Assembly (NCBI GenBank): GCA_003971905.1
Contig: RSEE01000003.1
Span: forward strand, 496,001-560,000
DNA length: 64,000 nt
Source of the DNA: Moniliella sp. 'wahieum'
Lineage: Eukaryota; Basidiomycota; Moniliellomycetes; Moniliellales; Moniliellaceae
Direction: 5' to 3'
The translations under genes and the position numbers were made by a program. Position 1 is the stretch's first letter, and each line of letters begins with the position of its first letter. Positions 1 to 12,852 of this stretch are shown here, one piece after another. Below the pieces are notes generated by a model, which did no database searches, was not told the origin of the DNA, and was given only the letters and a program-made list of their open reading frames with translations.

Positions 1-2103
1 CTCATAGTTCTTCTTTGCCCAATGGTCTGCTGAAGCCGACTTAACCGTATACTGCTCTCATTCTCCTGTTGTCCTTCCCCCCCTCCCTCTGGCAGAAGAG
101 ATAATGGTATCTCATCCGTATAGACTGTGGGGGCGAAGTTTCCACCCCGTCGTTATCCACCTTAATCCACCTTGGCATATATTCAGTACTATACGAGTGA
201 ATCAGTTGACACCACGCATTACGGTGAGATATGTGTACTTCTGCCTTCGTTTTGTGGTTTAGCGTCAGTTTCGCCACGGTGCACAAACACCTCGTTCACT
301 CTGTTGTTCTGTCTTACCACTGGTCCCCGCGAATGTGTGCTAAGCCGATGCTAGGCGTGTGGTTGACGTACTTTACTTGATGAGCCTGCGCGAGTCCCAC
401 CCGTGCTATATTGACAGCAACCTGAAGCAGCCGAAGAAAAAGCCGAGCCGAGAAGACACGGCCCGGCGGCATATCACGTAGAGCTGACACGGAAGGCAAC
501 CTCCAGTGTTTTACTAACGATGATCGATTATCGATGAACGATGGCAATTCTCCGGCACATTCATGTATATTGTCCCACACTTGTACCTCTCCGAACTCAG
601 CTCTCGGCCTCTTTGTCCTTTTTTTGTCTCGTGTCAACATGTCAATAACTGTAAGGCGCACCGACGTCCAATGATTAATGTTCCCTACGAACGAACCGCC
701 TGTGTGCAAGAAAGCCGAGTTTCTGAGCGACTCTCAGATCTCAGCTGGTCTTGGCCCCGACCCGAGTGACTAGTGATACTAGTGACTAGTGAGCCGCTGA
801 GCTCAGGCATCGGTGTATTCATATCCGTTTCAAGCGTCAAGCTCACTCATCGATCATCGATAACCTCGATAACCGGTAACCTGCCGCCGTTGTGGTATCC
901 TACTCAGTTCCAGTAGGGTTTATAATTCGGAACAAAAGTCTGGTATTAAGCGGCTGAGAGAAATTAGTTGCACAGCCGATGTTCGTGCCTCTAATGTACT
1001 GTGGTGAGACCCTCAGGCCTCACATCTGAGATCTGGAGAGTCTGAGATACGAGAACCGGCAGTCAGATCCCTCTAGCACTATAGTAGCCACTTAAAATGT
1101 AGTCTTGAAGCAAGCTTCAAGTCATCAAGGGGGTGTCTTGGTGTCTGCACTCTTCTGTGTTCCCTACTATGAGGCTAAGTATACCACACAAGCAAGACAC
1201 ATAATGTTATGCTTGTTGCATGATGCATATGATGCTGTTCGACCGGGTGAACCGTCGGTACTGAACTATATACAAAGGGATACATCCCAGGGTGTGTTAT
1301 TGTACACCAAAGAAGAAACAATCCTCCAACCTATTGGTATTTGATCAGCTTTTGAGCTCGTCCACCGCCCCCCAATCCGACGACATCTGCTTTATTCATG
1401 TATATAGGGATCTACAGCTAAGAGGGACCGAGGCGGCAGCTAAGAAGTAGAAGAGGGGGGAAGGACACTCCTATGTGAGAGAGAAGTGAAGCCACACAAG
1501 CGTTAGTCGCTGACAAAAAAAGGACCAAAAAAGACGGAGGAGTCTTGGGCGGCAAAAGACGAAGAGATGAGAGGAAGAGAGCAATGACGCGCATTAGAGT
1601 GCCCGTCTCGTCTGTTCTAAACCTTCTGTCCAACAACCGTAAAATTCGAGCAGCGCAACTCCCCCTATAGAGAGCTCCAATGGAACTATTACATACGCCA
1701 TGCACTGTTGTCAGGGAGCGTTTGGACCCGACAACGCCTAGTGTGGCATCTCATACCAGGCCTCAGGCCTCAGTCATTTCTTACGCAGGTCCTCATTAGC
1801 CAAGGTGACGCTAGGATATTGGGTTCAATGTTGGCGACAACAGCTTTCTTTTTGGTTTTTTGTGCTGAAGAAGGAGAGAATGGAGGAGGATGCGGTTTTG
1901 TATCAAAACCGCTGGAACTAAGACAAAAACTGAAAATACAAAGAGAAGAAGAGAGAATGTCTTTTTACCTGCTCCACGTACACTCTTGGATCATTGCAAG
2001 CCTTATGCGAAAGATGCTTTACCAATAGAAAGCACCGACATGTTGCAACTCACAGTTAAATGCATGTAGGGGGGAATTTACTGTAACATTTACTTAGCGT
2101 ATA
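1..2103. other. Gene-poor intergenic DNA
   Basis: I recognise no gene here. Open frames are short, overlap one another on both strands and resemble no family I know. The stretch holds scattered palindromic heptad repeats: TGACTAG units near 767-792, mixed TCATCGA and TAACCGG-like units near 845-880, TCAGATC near 734, and TCAGGCC units near 1757-1773. Confidence 0.6.
767..792. repeat. TGACTAG heptad array
   Basis: TGACTAG units repeat in tandem with one two-base slip in the middle. The tetramer CTAG is self-complementary, so the array reads as ACTAGT palindromes separated by G. It belongs to the window-wide heptad family described in the findings. Confidence 0.85.
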
Positions 2104-2195
2104 GCTTCAATGGGTTAGTGGTATACTACATCGTTGCCATTACGGCTGGCCCTTTAGACATCGATGTGACAGGGGTTCGATTCCCCTTTGAAGCA
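2104..2195 (+). tRNA. tRNA-Gly(GCC) with a 21-nt intron
   Basis: A full cloverleaf can be drawn. The acceptor stem GCTTCAA pairs with TTGAAGC at 2188-2194, and the discriminator is A. The D arm contains GGTTAGTGGTA. The anticodon stem CATCG/CGATG is interrupted after position 37 by a 21-nt intron (2140-2160). The anticodon GCC is at 2136-2138 with U33 in place, and the T arm is AGGGG-TTCGATT-CCCCT. The intron sits at the canonical site for nuclear pre-tRNA splicing. CCA is not a reliable sign here because the following bases are simply CCACC. Confidence 0.93.
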
Positions 2196-4165
2196 CCACC
2201 TTTTTGCTCAAACTCTGCTGAATGGAGGGACAATTATGCATGGGTTGTGTTGTCGGGCGTCTTATCGTTTTTGCCGGCACCAGCCTGCCGCCCGATCACT
2301 CTTCTGCGCCCTCATTTTTTGGTACTCGTTCGAATGCCGAAGACACCTAAGGGAGCGGATGGGCAGAAGGGTGACCGGTGACCGGTGCCGGTGAGGCCCG
2401 AGGAGAAAAGGTGATGGATCTTGAAGCAAGACATGGGTCTGGGTGCAGGGGAATCTCGGACTAGGCACAGGACCAGTGAGACTACAGGAGAGAGTGCACA
2501 GGCAACAGGTGAAGTGCCACGGGACGATACTCGCGGCGTCGAAGCAGCGGAATCGAGGCGAACTGTGGTCTATCGACTGTAGGACCAGGGGACCCCAGTC
2601 AACACAACCACTCTTCATGTAGCCTGAATATCGAAAAAATATGAATACCGATCACAGCTGATCGCCCGGCATCCAAAGCACTCTTCCACCCTTCACGGGG
2701 AATCCGGAATGGAGGTGGACTACAGCCTGAGGGAATCAGGTACAAAGGATGCTATTAATAAAGGGTGTGCATATACCAAACTGATAGACAGGACGAGCAA
2801 CACCTGCTGTGGAGCCCCATAATGCATAATACGAAGCTAGCTACATGGGCTCTGGGTTGCAGTGAAATATACACTCTGTGCAGGACCAGAGAAATTGGAA
2901 AGCATTATAATATGTGGTGATATGGTGTCGCCATCTCGTGGTTTGTTATTTTGAGATGAAAGCTCGCGATGTTGTCCATGCGTCCCTTGTGGAGTTCCGT
3001 GTCACTGTTGGGCTATAACGCGGTGGGGGACTGATCGATTTACACTTTTGAACGCTCAAGTTGAGCGCTCAGGCTGAGCCTCAGGCCTGAGCCTCAGGGT
3101 TCTGGGGCCTCAGGAGGCCTCAGGTTCAGCGCAGCCTCAGCCTCAACAACGGTGACCAGACTATCGATATGGGGAATCTTACCGAAAGTATACTAGGGAT
3201 TCGTGATTATCGATTATCGTTTAGTGACTGACTAATAGGGACTGTGACATATGTGACTAGACTGACACTCAGAACTCAGTACACTCAGAACTCAGTACAC
3301 TCAGTACTAGTACTAGTGTTCCTAAATGTTATGCGTTATGCCACACAGTATATATGCGTCTATACTGGCATCGATGACCTGTGACAGTGTCGCATGTCAC
3401 ATCCAGTGACTAGTGACTGTGCCATATGTCAAAAATGTCCAACTTTTGTAAGTCACATGTCACATGCCTGATGTCTGTCACATGTCACAGGTCACCATGA
3501 GAGCGGCTATACGAAAAGGAGTAACGCGTAACGAGTAACGGATGCGGGGGTTTCACAGGGACTTTTCGAAGAAGACAACGCAACCCCCCAGAGCGCGTGG
3601 ATAAGGTGTTGTGCGTGGAAGAGGTGGAAGGGTGGATGGAAACGAGCGGTTGCCGCCGACAGCGGCCATTGAAGATTGAAGCCTTCTGTGAGTCTCTGAG
3701 GTCTCTCAGTTCAGTACCCTCAGCCCTCAGTTGAGGCCTTAGTCTCCTCAGTCACCAGTACTGAACGTACTGAATGTTGACTTCCGTTCTCAGCCTCACC
3801 GCGATCTCCATAATAATACCGGATCTGTAAGATGTATCCGTCCCCCTCATTGCGAGGGAGCTGATAGATGTGGGCTAGCGTTTCCTATCCCCAGCGTTCA
3901 GCGCTCAGCAGAGGTAATAGGTTTGTTTATGATCATCGATCAGAATGCAACAGAAACATGGAGAACAGAACCACACATGTTGTGAGATCGAGACAAAACA
4001 TTTTTTGATAATCGATAACAAAAGGATTAGTAGTGATTACAAAAGGATAGTACACAGCTAGGAAATCGTCGTCTTCATCTGCGTCAAAACAGAAGGTGGG
4101 TGAAGCTGTGATCAACTATTACTTGTCACGGTCCCGAAGGAAATGCTATGCATGGATTCTTTAGT
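2196..4165. other. Intergenic DNA rich in CTCAG and heptad repeats
   Basis: No gene is recognised. Points of structure: a CTCAGGCCTGAG-rich patch at about 3056-3150, a tandem of ACTCAGAACTCAGTAC ending in ACTAGTACTAGT at about 3268-3318, and TCACATG units at about 3455-3490. Open frames on both strands are short and have no family signature. Confidence 0.55.
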
Positions 4166-5471
4166 TCATATAAACTCCTCGGTAACCATGCCAGGGAGAC
4201 CAGACGGGGTTTTGGAACGAAGAGAGCGTTCCATGACCTCACAAGTACGGAGCATGTCCATTAACATGCCTTGTACGCACCTCTCTGATTCGTCAATCAG
4301 TCCAGGTGGCATTGAGCTTGCTCTGCCTTCACCAGAGGACAAATCCAAAGGGTTCCCTATTTGGGTAGAAGTGGGGGTGCCAGGAGATGGATGAACTGTC
4401 TCACAACCCAACCGGGAAATGGAATCCCGCGACTCTTGCGCATGAGGTAGTGGGGCGAAGTTGAAGCCAATGCTCCCGGAAGGGTCGAGACGAGAATTGA
4501 GACGGCATGTACGAGTACTGTTGCAGAAGGGACGGAGTCAAGGCTTCCCTCGGGAACAGAGGAGAGGTTCTTCGTTGAAATGAGAGACTTCATGCTCGAA
4601 GGACCTCCGTTTTCTTCTGGACTCAAGAGGGGCACAGTCACTAATAAAATAAGGAAGAGTCAGTATGCAGCTGGATATGATAAACCCACAAATAAGTACA
4701 AGAGGACAACGCACTCATGCCCGATCGTGATGCTGCAGATTCAAGGCGCGTAATAGGATACGCCTGCAAGTCTGTAAATGAAGGGGGGCCGGGTTATTGC
4801 GTCTGCATCGAACGGTAAACCGTGGTGGAGATAACCTGTGGAGGGCATTGTATCGGGCTGGTGCAACGGTAGGCGTTGAGGAAATGATCGGGAGAGTAAG
4901 TACTCGGGATATTTTTTTCTTGACAGTAGGGCGGCGGTTATAACCAGCACATCGTGAACATTGCTCTAAGTCAGAGCAGTTCATGCACGCTGTAAAGTTG
5001 CGAACGTGGTCAGCGCTCAGGTTCGGTGCTCTTAAAGGGACCAGGGTTCATGCAAAAGCAGACGTACCTTTGTGCTTGTGTAGGGCTTTCGACACAAGCT
5101 TAACATCTTCCTGTTTTTGCAGTGCAAGCGCGCATGACGGACCAAGGAGTCTTGACGTGTGAATGACTTCAGATGAGAATATGTTAAGTTAGTTCCAGGA
5201 TAGCACCACACCACCGATTTATTCACTTACCTTAGGACACCAAGGGCATTGAAAGGCTTCAAGTCCGAATGAATGTACTCGTGACGCTGAAGGTGGAGGA
5301 GTCGGTTAAAGTTGCGAAAACAGACAGTGCAAGTAAAAACTCGTGACTCTTCTTGCTCCCCATCACTCGCACGCGTCTCGGGCGAAGCCGTGTAATTGAC
5401 GAAGGATTTGGATAGGTAGGCGCAGGTGAACACGCCGAGGAAGTGGTGCTCATTGGCTCGGGGGAGGGCAT
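4166..5471 (-). CDS. C2H2 zinc-finger protein, paralogue of the gene at 28.1 kb; damaged or poorly sequenced
   Basis: A likely DNA-binding protein with two C2H2 fingers. Finger 1 (CTVC, helix RLLHLQR, HEYIH) lies at about 5256-5320. Finger 2 is split by a 64-nt intron (5167-5230; GTAAGT donor, CTAAC branch) and continues with the helix RQDSLVRHARLH. After a second intron (4990-5067) comes a four-cysteine motif, CMNCSDLEQCSRC. The same order is found in the plus-strand gene at 28.1 kb, so the two are paralogues. The reading frame breaks at the knuckle of finger 2 (one base short near 5245) and at an A5 run after finger 2. I set the start at MPSPEP (5471), which is uncertain. The 3' exons (4166-4980) are placed only by continuity. 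This is either a pseudogene or a gene with consensus indels. Confidence 0.6.
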
Positions 5472-6856
5472 GGTACAATAGTCTCGGGAGGCTGTGTCGA
5501 TCTTGCGAAGATGAATGATGCAAAAGTGCGTATTGGTGAGTGCTAGAGACTGAATGTAGTGAAAAAAGGGGGAAGCCGGAAATGGTGCAGAATTGGTGAA
5601 GGCAGCAGGCGAAGACGAAGGAGGATGAGACAAGTGACGTGGATGAGAGTGGGTGTGTCTGTGGGCACCCTATACCTCCGAGAGAGAGTGATGGAGGTAA
5701 TAGGCCTGGCAGCAAGGAGAAGAAGGCAAGAAAGGGGTTGCAACGGCGTGAGTGTCTCCTATAGAACCAGACGAGGCGCCCTTATATATGTTCGCTGGAG
5801 ACGGAAAAACAGTGGATAGCGTTTTAGATGATGTGGGCACGGGCACTTGCACAGAGACTGAACATCTGCGTGTTCTGTCAGAGTTCTCAGTCAGATTGCC
5901 TCCTATTCCTTTTACTCTTGCTGCCAGGTATATCACAAAATCATTAGACCGTATTAGACCGTATGATCAGGGTCATCGATTGGTCCCCCAAAGTGCTAGC
6001 GCTCTCTCAGTTCTTGCACTTGTCAATATAATCATGATGCATGATCCACATGATGCGTGATGCGTGAGTCCACATCCGTTGGGATCACTCGATCACTAGC
6101 TTCACTAGTCACTGGTTCCAAGTAGTCTGCTCTTCTCCTGGGGCCTGGCATAGCTCTGAGTCTCAGACCTCACAGGTGAAATCACTTGAACGCTGAACGT
6201 CAGCGCGTCAGCTTCAGCCTGAGATCTCACGCACAGCCTGAGCGTAGAGAATACCCTTCTCTCCGTTTGCTGGATACTTCGTTGTGATGCGCACGCAGTC
6301 TCGATGCACGATTGAAATCACATGTCGTTTTGGAGTCTTGCTGGGGCAAGCCAGGGCAGGCTTGAAGCTGGAAGCTTGAAGCAAGCTTGACCGGCCTGAG
6401 GCCTGAGGCTCCCAGTCAGGCCTCGGGGCTTCAGGGCCTGACATTTGTGACAGGCACCATCAGAGCGCAAGAATCGCGGATGGCTACCAAGGTACCAAGT
6501 GCTATAAACGTATGCTGTGGTACATGGTACGCCAGAATGGATCACCACGTCACAGGTCACAGGATGCATGATGTATGATGCATGATGACATGATGCATGA
6601 CATGTGACATGTGATTGTCACCGCTCTGTCATAATATCAGCGGTCACCGGTCACCGTCGTCACATGAAACTGCATGGTGCATGATGCATGATGCACGGCA
6701 TCCGATCATGTCCGCGATGTTGTCGCCGGCCACCCTCAGGCTCAGGTGCCTTTGCCACAGACCTCCCAACGCCTAAGACCCAACTATAGCTACCAAAGGA
6801 AGTATAGTGGTGGTACTTCGGGTAACTAGGGTAACTATAGTAACTAATAACTAGCA
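5472..6856. other. Intergenic DNA with TGATGCA/TGACATG arrays
   Basis: No gene is recognised. The stretch lies between the zinc-finger gene and the LTR element. It contains GGCCTGAGGCCTGAGG and GAAGCTTGAAGC patches (about 6360-6450) and two arrays of TGATGCA-type heptads. Just before the LTR element is a TAACTAG-type patch (about 6829-6858). Confidence 0.55.
6563..6620. repeat. Mixed TGATGCA/TGACATG heptad array
   Basis: Units TGATGTA, TGATGCA, TGATGACA, TGATGCA, TGACATG, TGACATG follow in register. The array changes from tetramer TGCA to tetramer CATG without losing the TGA spacing. A second, shorter TGATGCA run lies at 6671-6697. Confidence 0.85.
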
Positions 6857-6861
6857 ACCAC

Positions 6862-7044
6862 TGTCACAGTCGGGGCTAAGGCGAGGGAGACCAGGATCAG
6901 ACTAGGCCAAGGGGTGCAGCAATCGTTCGTGGGGAAGAAGCAAGAACAGAGGACATGGTGCGAAGTGGAAGGAACAGGGAAGGAGCGAGATGCTCGAGAC
7001 GAAGAGAAATTGGAAATGGGAGCGAGATCAGCCAAACTATGACA
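6862..7044 (-). repeat. LTR (3' LTR of the minus-strand element)
   Basis: A 183-bp copy that is almost identical to 10320-10499. It begins TGTCA and ends TGACA on the plus strand, and the element's polypurine tract lies directly beside it at about 7045-7055. Confidence 0.95.
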
Positions 7045-8744
7045 TTGCCCCCTTTCAGACCTCATCTCCCGGGCGGCGACGGAGGCGAGAGAGGGCGAGT
7101 CGGCGGGCATGGGAGACAGGCTTATCGGGGTAGAGGGCGTGGAAACGGACCACTGGCTCGGCGTCATGAGACATGTCCGCAGCGGGTACCCACTCCCTCT
7201 CGTGGACAGGATAGCCCGGAAGTGAACAAAGTACTCAATGCGGCCTCCACGACCCTTGCGGCGAGAGTCGAGAACATGTTCGACCTCGTGATGAACCGCA
7301 CCATCATCAGCATACTCGGGGAGAGGAGGCGGGGGCTCGATCAAGCGGGCAGGGACCACGTCACCAAGGGTGTAGGCTCGCAAGCGGGACACATGGAACA
7401 CGTCATGGAGGTGTAGGTAGTCGGGGAGGCGGACCTGGTACGCGGCGCGGCCCACGGCGCGGACAATGGGGAAGGGGCCGATGTAGCGATAGTCGGGGCC
7501 GTCAGAAGGCCGCTGGCTGGGCACATACCCGTCCCGAGACCAAGACAGGCTGGCCAGCAGTGAAGGAAGCCGCCTCGGTGCGTGCTGGTCGGCATAATGC
7601 TTGTAGCGTGCTTGGGCCGCGGCGAGCGTGCGGTGGGCCACCGCCTGGGCCGAACGCAAATCCTCCACATATGACGCAGCAGCGGGCACGGGCGAAGTGG
7701 AGGGCTCCAACTCCCCCGGGGAGAGTAACCATAGGTGAGGACAAAGGGGGACTGGTGGGTGCTTGAGTGGGAGGACGAGTTGTAGGCGAATTCGGTGGGG
7801 AGGAGGTCGAACCAGTTGGACTGCTGCTCGTCGAGGTAGCAGCGGAGGTACTGTTCGAGGATCTGGTTGAGTCGCTCAGTCTGGCCGTCAGTCTGGGGGT
7901 GGGACGCGGTGCTGAGGCTCGACTTGATGCCCAAGTCGGCGCACAAGGCTTGCCAGAAGTGGCTTGTGAAGGTCGGTCCCCGATCACTCACCAGATCCCG
8001 GGGAAGGCCATGGTAGCGAAAGACATGGTGTACAAACTGGCGTGCGAGCTGGGGCGCAGGTCCGTGTGTGGGCGGGAATGAAGTGACCCATTTTGTTGGT
8101 AAAACGATCCACCACCACCAGAATCGCGTCGTAACCATTGGATGGGGAAGGGGTAATGTGGTCCATCGTCAAGTGGGTCCACGGGCCTTGGGGAGGGGAA
8201 AGGGGCTGGAGGGGTCCGGCGGGTTGGTGGCAAGGCGCTTTGGTCCGTTGGCAGCGGTCGCACGAGCGCACGTAGGCCCACACGTCGGCTGACAGGCGGG
8301 GCCACAATATTGAGCGCGGACACGGGCCAACGTCTTGTCGCACCCATGGCCCGCCAATGCCGAGTCGTGGGCTTGGTGGAGAATGGCAGCGCGGATCGGC
8401 CGGTCGCCGGGGACGTAGGCCTGGTTTCCGTGCCACAAAAGACCGTCGCGGACCGTCAAAGCATGGCGAGGTGGGCTTGGAGCCGTAGCAAGGGACCAAC
8501 GAGGGTCACGAGGCACGAGTTGGCGGATGCGCTGTCGAATCTCGTCGGCAGACACTCGCTCCACCACGGTGTATCGGGGTCCGCCGCCATGAGCTTGAGG
8601 GCGGCGGCAGAACGTTCGGACATGGGCTCCGCCAGTACTGAGGTGCCGCGCCAGCGGGCGGGAGGGAACCGAGGAGGGAAAAGGAATCGAGTTGACAGAG
8701 GGGGGCGAGATGGGGTTAGATGAGGAGGTGGACTTGGGGGGGCC

Positions 8745-8995
8745 CGGGCGAGTGCTGGTGCTGGTGCGTAGTCTTGGTCTTGGGCTGGTCTTGGGGATGG
8801 GCTGGTCTTGGGGCTGGGGCTGGTCTTGGGGCTTGGGCTGGTCTTGGGGCTGGGGATGGTCTTGGGGCTTGGGCGGGAGTTGGGGCTTGGGCGGGAGTTG
8901 GGGCTGGGGCTGGGCTTGGGGCTTGGGCTGGGCTTGGGGCTTGGGCGGCAGTTGGGGCTTGGGCGGGAGTTGGGGCTGTGGCCGGGGTACAGTCG
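8745..8995. repeat. Low-complexity Pro/Gln-coding tandem within the LTR element
   Basis: An imperfect tandem of short G/T-rich units (CTTGGGGCTTGGGCTGG on the plus strand). The minus strand codes for a Pro-Gln/Pro-Ala repetitive linker of the retrotransposon. The long Gly/Leu/Trp frames on the plus strand are shadows of this repeat. Confidence 0.85.
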
Positions 8996-10319
8996 TGGAA
9001 GGCATATGGGTGATCACGGCACTGCACCTTGAGCGCGGGCGCGGTGCGCCGGGCCGCCGCTTCAGCGGTGGCGGTGACTGCGCGGAGGTCCATGGGCTCC
9101 GCTTCGGGCGACGAGGGCCGAAACCAATGATGCCGCCCGATCCCGGGGAGAGCTGGTACCATGAGCGCCCAGCGATTGCGATTGGTCGATGTCAATGGCC
9201 GCTGTGCGCAGTTGTTCGAAACTGATCCGTCCCAAGTGAGCGACTCGCCGCGGGAGGCGATTGCGTCACGCACCCGCGGCTTCAAGCCGTACAGAAAGCA
9301 ATAGTAGCGGTCCTCATCCGACGCGTTGGGGTTCCAGCGACGCAGCAGAACCGTGAGCGTAGCGGAATAGTCCGCTGCAGATCCCGTCTGCCGAAGACGA
9401 CCAAACTCCTCAAACGCCTTCAGCGCCGGGTGGTTGCGCCCCACTGCTCCAGGAAAGCTGCGCGAAACGCAGGCCAAGACTGGAGGGCGGGTTTGGTGCG
9501 CGCCTCCAGGGGGAGGGCCACCTCCGAACCGAATGCGACCCAAGTGAGGGCCTCCCCTGCAGCAGGCCCATGAAGCGGTCAATCCATGCCGCCGCGCCCA
9601 TATGCGTGAGGGCGACGCGCGCTAAATCTCGAAGGAGGTGACGACGTGCTGGGCCTGGACCCGGTCACGAGATGTGGGGTTCGCACCAGACGACGGGTGG
9701 AAACGAGCGGGCTCGAACATCTTCGGCTCTTCCGACGCCTTGTTCGGGATGGCGGTCAGATCACCATAAGGCCAGGGGCGGGAGCGGGGGCGGGGGCCGA
9801 GGACACCACGCCAGTCTGAGCCTCCCGTACCGAGGCGGCCAACCGGGCCTCTTCCGCGGCGAGCGCCGCCTCCTCCCGCCGCTGACGGAGGCGGTGCTCA
9901 CGGCGCTTCGCCTCTGCTCAGCCTCGAAAGCGCGGCGTGGTCCTCCTGGGCTGCAATGTAGGCCTGAGTTTCCCGGGCCTCCGTCAACAGAAGCTGGCGC
10001 ATTCTGCGGGCCTCATCGACCCGGCGCTGAGCGGCCTCGAGGCCCAGCCCGGACAGGTCGGAGGCAGGCAATGTATACCCCGGGGGCGCGGGCGCAACAG
10101 ACGGAGCTGCATGGGGGGGTCCAGAGGGGCCAGCCGGGTGGAACCACTCCGGGCCATCGTCGTCGAACGGAGCGTCAGAGGGGGGGTCGGACGGGGGTCG
10201 GATTGGGCCGCGCCGCGCGATGGTTGGGCGGCGCGCTAGGGTTACTGGGTCAGGGGGTTGTCGTGGATCGAGGACATCTCTGGTCGGGCTCGCCTGTTGA
10301 CGGTTTAGACGAACGATAA

Positions 10320-10499
10320 TGTCCAGTCGGGGCTAAGGCGAGGGAGACCAGGATCAGACTAGGCCAAGGGGTGCAGCAATCGTTCGTGGGGAAGAAGCAA
10401 GAACAGAGGACATGGTGCGAAGTGGAAGGAACAGGGAAGGAGCGAGATGCTCGAGACGAAGAAATTGGAAATGGGAGCGAGATCAGCCAAACTATGACA
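10320..10499 (-). repeat. LTR (5' LTR of the minus-strand element)
   Basis: A 180-bp copy matching 6862-7044 apart from two small indels. It is followed on its outer side by the target duplication ACCAC at 10500-10504. Confidence 0.95.
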
Positions 10500-11393
10500 A
10501 CCACTAACTACTACTACAGCTATAACAACTTCAGATCTCAGATCCTGTAGTATACTATGGTTCATCATGTGGTTCATCGATCGCGCACATGTGTGCCACG
10601 CTCATTCGTACGGGCTCGCGCTACATCCGGTTTGGAAGCGAACGGCGGGAGCCAGAGGGTCCAGACCTGCTGCCGAACTCAATCGCTGGGCTCTCCTGTG
10701 GATTGGGAGCTAGCACGAACTAGGATATAATAGCAGCACACACGTCTCGGATGAGTGAGCCCTCCGGTAATAGGAGCAGAGCCTTTCTTTGCCCCTGTCT
10801 TGAGCATGGAAAATGATAATGATTAATGATACACGAATGCCATACCAGATCTCAAGAGCTCAGGTCTCAGGCTCAGGGAAGCACCGGAGACTCACATGTC
10901 GCTTTGGGGTTAAAAACGTAATTATAAATCTTATTATACCGCAGGCAAAACCCGCAACGCGTAACCCGCCCCCGGGTCGCGCGGTCAGGGGGTCAACGTT
11001 CAAGTTGAACTCAACGTTGAAGCTTGAAGTTCAACACGTTCAGCAGGGACAAAATAAATATACGCTGACTCTACTGACTATCTTGAAGCTGGAAGCTTGA
11101 AGAGCTTGAAGCTGGACTAACTCCTGACTCTCATTGTGGCTATTTTAACTGTTACTTTACTAGTTACTGTGAAGCTTGGAGCTTGAAGCTTGAAGTCCTG
11201 TGCAGCAGGTGTAGTCTGAGGATCCGAGGACTAAATGATAGTGATTATGCAAACTATGGTGATACCAGTGATATTATGGCCAAAGGCCGCCGTTACCTGA
11301 CGGTGGCCGCTGTTGTTACATGAACTAGTGGTCGTTTGCCCACACAATGACACTTTTAATGACATGTGATAGTGATAACCACGGCTAATAACA

Positions 11394-11462
11394 ACTAGTG
11401 ACTAGCGACTAGTGACTTCGCTATACTTGGTACTTTTCTAATCAAGCTTCAAGCTTCAAGCT
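11394..11462. repeat. TGACTAG and TCAAGCT heptad arrays
   Basis: ACTAGT-G-ACTAGC-G-ACTAGT (11394-11413) is followed 28 bp later by three perfect TCAAGCT units (11442-11462). Both obey the palindromic-tetramer rule. Confidence 0.85.
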
Positions 11463-12176
11463 TCGAGTAGAATATTAGTTAGTAGAGTCGTATATCACAT
11501 GTCACATGTACCCAAGATGTCATGCTTCCTGGACATATCCTCATTTTTCGGTGTCGGAACTAAAGATAGATCGGAGCTATAGACGGAAGGCAATATGATG
11601 TTTAGATACCAGATGGATTCCCACCGCGGGAGCTGTAGACACCTGACTTTTTTGTGCGTATAGCCTGGCATTATATTATGGAGTACTGTGTCACATGGGA
11701 CTCAGGCCCCAGGTCCCAGGCCCCACGGCCTCACCGCCGGCCTCAGGCTTCATCAATGCATCATGCATCACAGGCCCGAAACAGTCTGTGGAGGTTGGGG
11801 TATCCTGTAGGATCGAGGACACCAATGGTTCAGGCGCTTCTGGTAGGCGCAGAGTTTCCCTGTCACGAATGCAAGACGGTGTGGATATTTGCCAGAATCG
11901 CGGGTGCAGCGAAAAGTAAATAAAATGACAGCCAATGTTGGCCTCAGATGTGGACAATACAATTAGTAGGGTTATGCGCGTCTGTATTATAGTCCGACAC
12001 ATGCTGGAATGTGCTTTCAACCATCACTTGCAGTCCACAATTCTTGGCTTTGTATTTCACCCGACCTTAATGACATTTCTCGTCGTGGCGTGTATATATG
12101 CGGAACCACCACCGCGCCGTGTGTGATGGAAATGAATGACCAGGGACAGGTGACGTGTGATGTCACATGTCGCACA

Positions 12177-12203
12177 TGATGCATGATGCATGACGCGTGA
12201 CGG
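12177..12203. repeat. Chimeric TGATGCA/TGACGCG heptad array
   Basis: Units TGATGCA, TGATGCA, TGACGCG, TGACGG follow in perfect 7-bp register. The tetramer changes from TGCA to CGCG inside one array. Confidence 0.9.
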
Positions 12204-12852
12204 TATTGCAAGTACTGCATAATGGCGTTTACCGTTTACCGGGTACCGAAAGGAAGACCGTGTTTAACATGCTCGAAATGAAACACGGGGAAGAGCGACA
12301 TGAGCTGATCGAAAGGGTAAAGGCGAAAGTGATGAGAGGCGGGTACTATGGGATGTTGATGAAGGCAACGGGGGGGGGGGGGAAGGGTCATAACCATGTT
12401 TCGACCACATGTTATCCCATTCTTGTTTCGAAAAAGAGACTGACCTTTTCTGTTAATACCAACACATATGAGAACACATTTCTTGCTAGCATTCATGCCA
12501 TATGCTCCCTCTCCTATCCGTTTTACAAATGCTGTACGGATTCGTATAAACTACTTAGCGGTCGTTGTTGGATGCCCTCTATCCTGTGGTTGTTAACGAT
12601 CGGGATGATGCCTGAGGCTCAGGCCTGAGCGCGCGAGCGAGCAGAGGAATGATTCATGAGGCCGGAATGAGGGGGATCGAATCGACTATGACGCGATGAC
12701 GGCTCTCTGGAGGTTTTATTACTTTCATCGGTGGTTTTCTTACACCCTGCATCAGTGCATCATCAGGCGAGATTTATGCATAGCAACGTAATAAACGAGT
12801 CGGGAGAACGCATTAGTTGAACAGCCAAAAGTTACTATAACACTGGAAGACC

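Larger units (their letters stand above)
6862..10499 (-). mobile_element. Ty3/Gypsy LTR retrotransposon (chromovirus-like), broken
   Basis: A 3.6-kb element flanked by direct LTRs that begin TGTCA-like and end TGACA on the plus strand. A perfect 5-bp target duplication ACCAC lies at 6857-6861 and 10500-10504. A polypurine tract (AAAGGGGGC on the minus strand) abuts the 3' LTR. Parts seen on the minus strand, in order: a gag-like region (about 9.0-9.6 kb), a Pro/Gln-rich low-complexity stretch (about 8.75-9.0 kb), an integrase zinc-binding region and catalytic core (about 7.7-8.5 kb), and a C-terminal part typical of Gypsy integrases (about 7.2-7.6 kb). The LTRs differ by only two small indels, so the insertion is young. 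The element is broken. Confidence 0.93.

Noticed and set aside
2104-2195. Protein-coding frame across the tRNA-Gly gene
   Set aside because: The cloverleaf is complete, and the frame shows no family signature.
8692-9225. Long Gly/Leu/Trp-rich plus-strand frames
   Set aside because: They are antisense shadows of the Pro/Gln-coding repeat of the LTR element.
12197-12628. 143-residue plus-strand frame
   Set aside because: It starts in a heptad array, crosses a G13 run and shows no domain.
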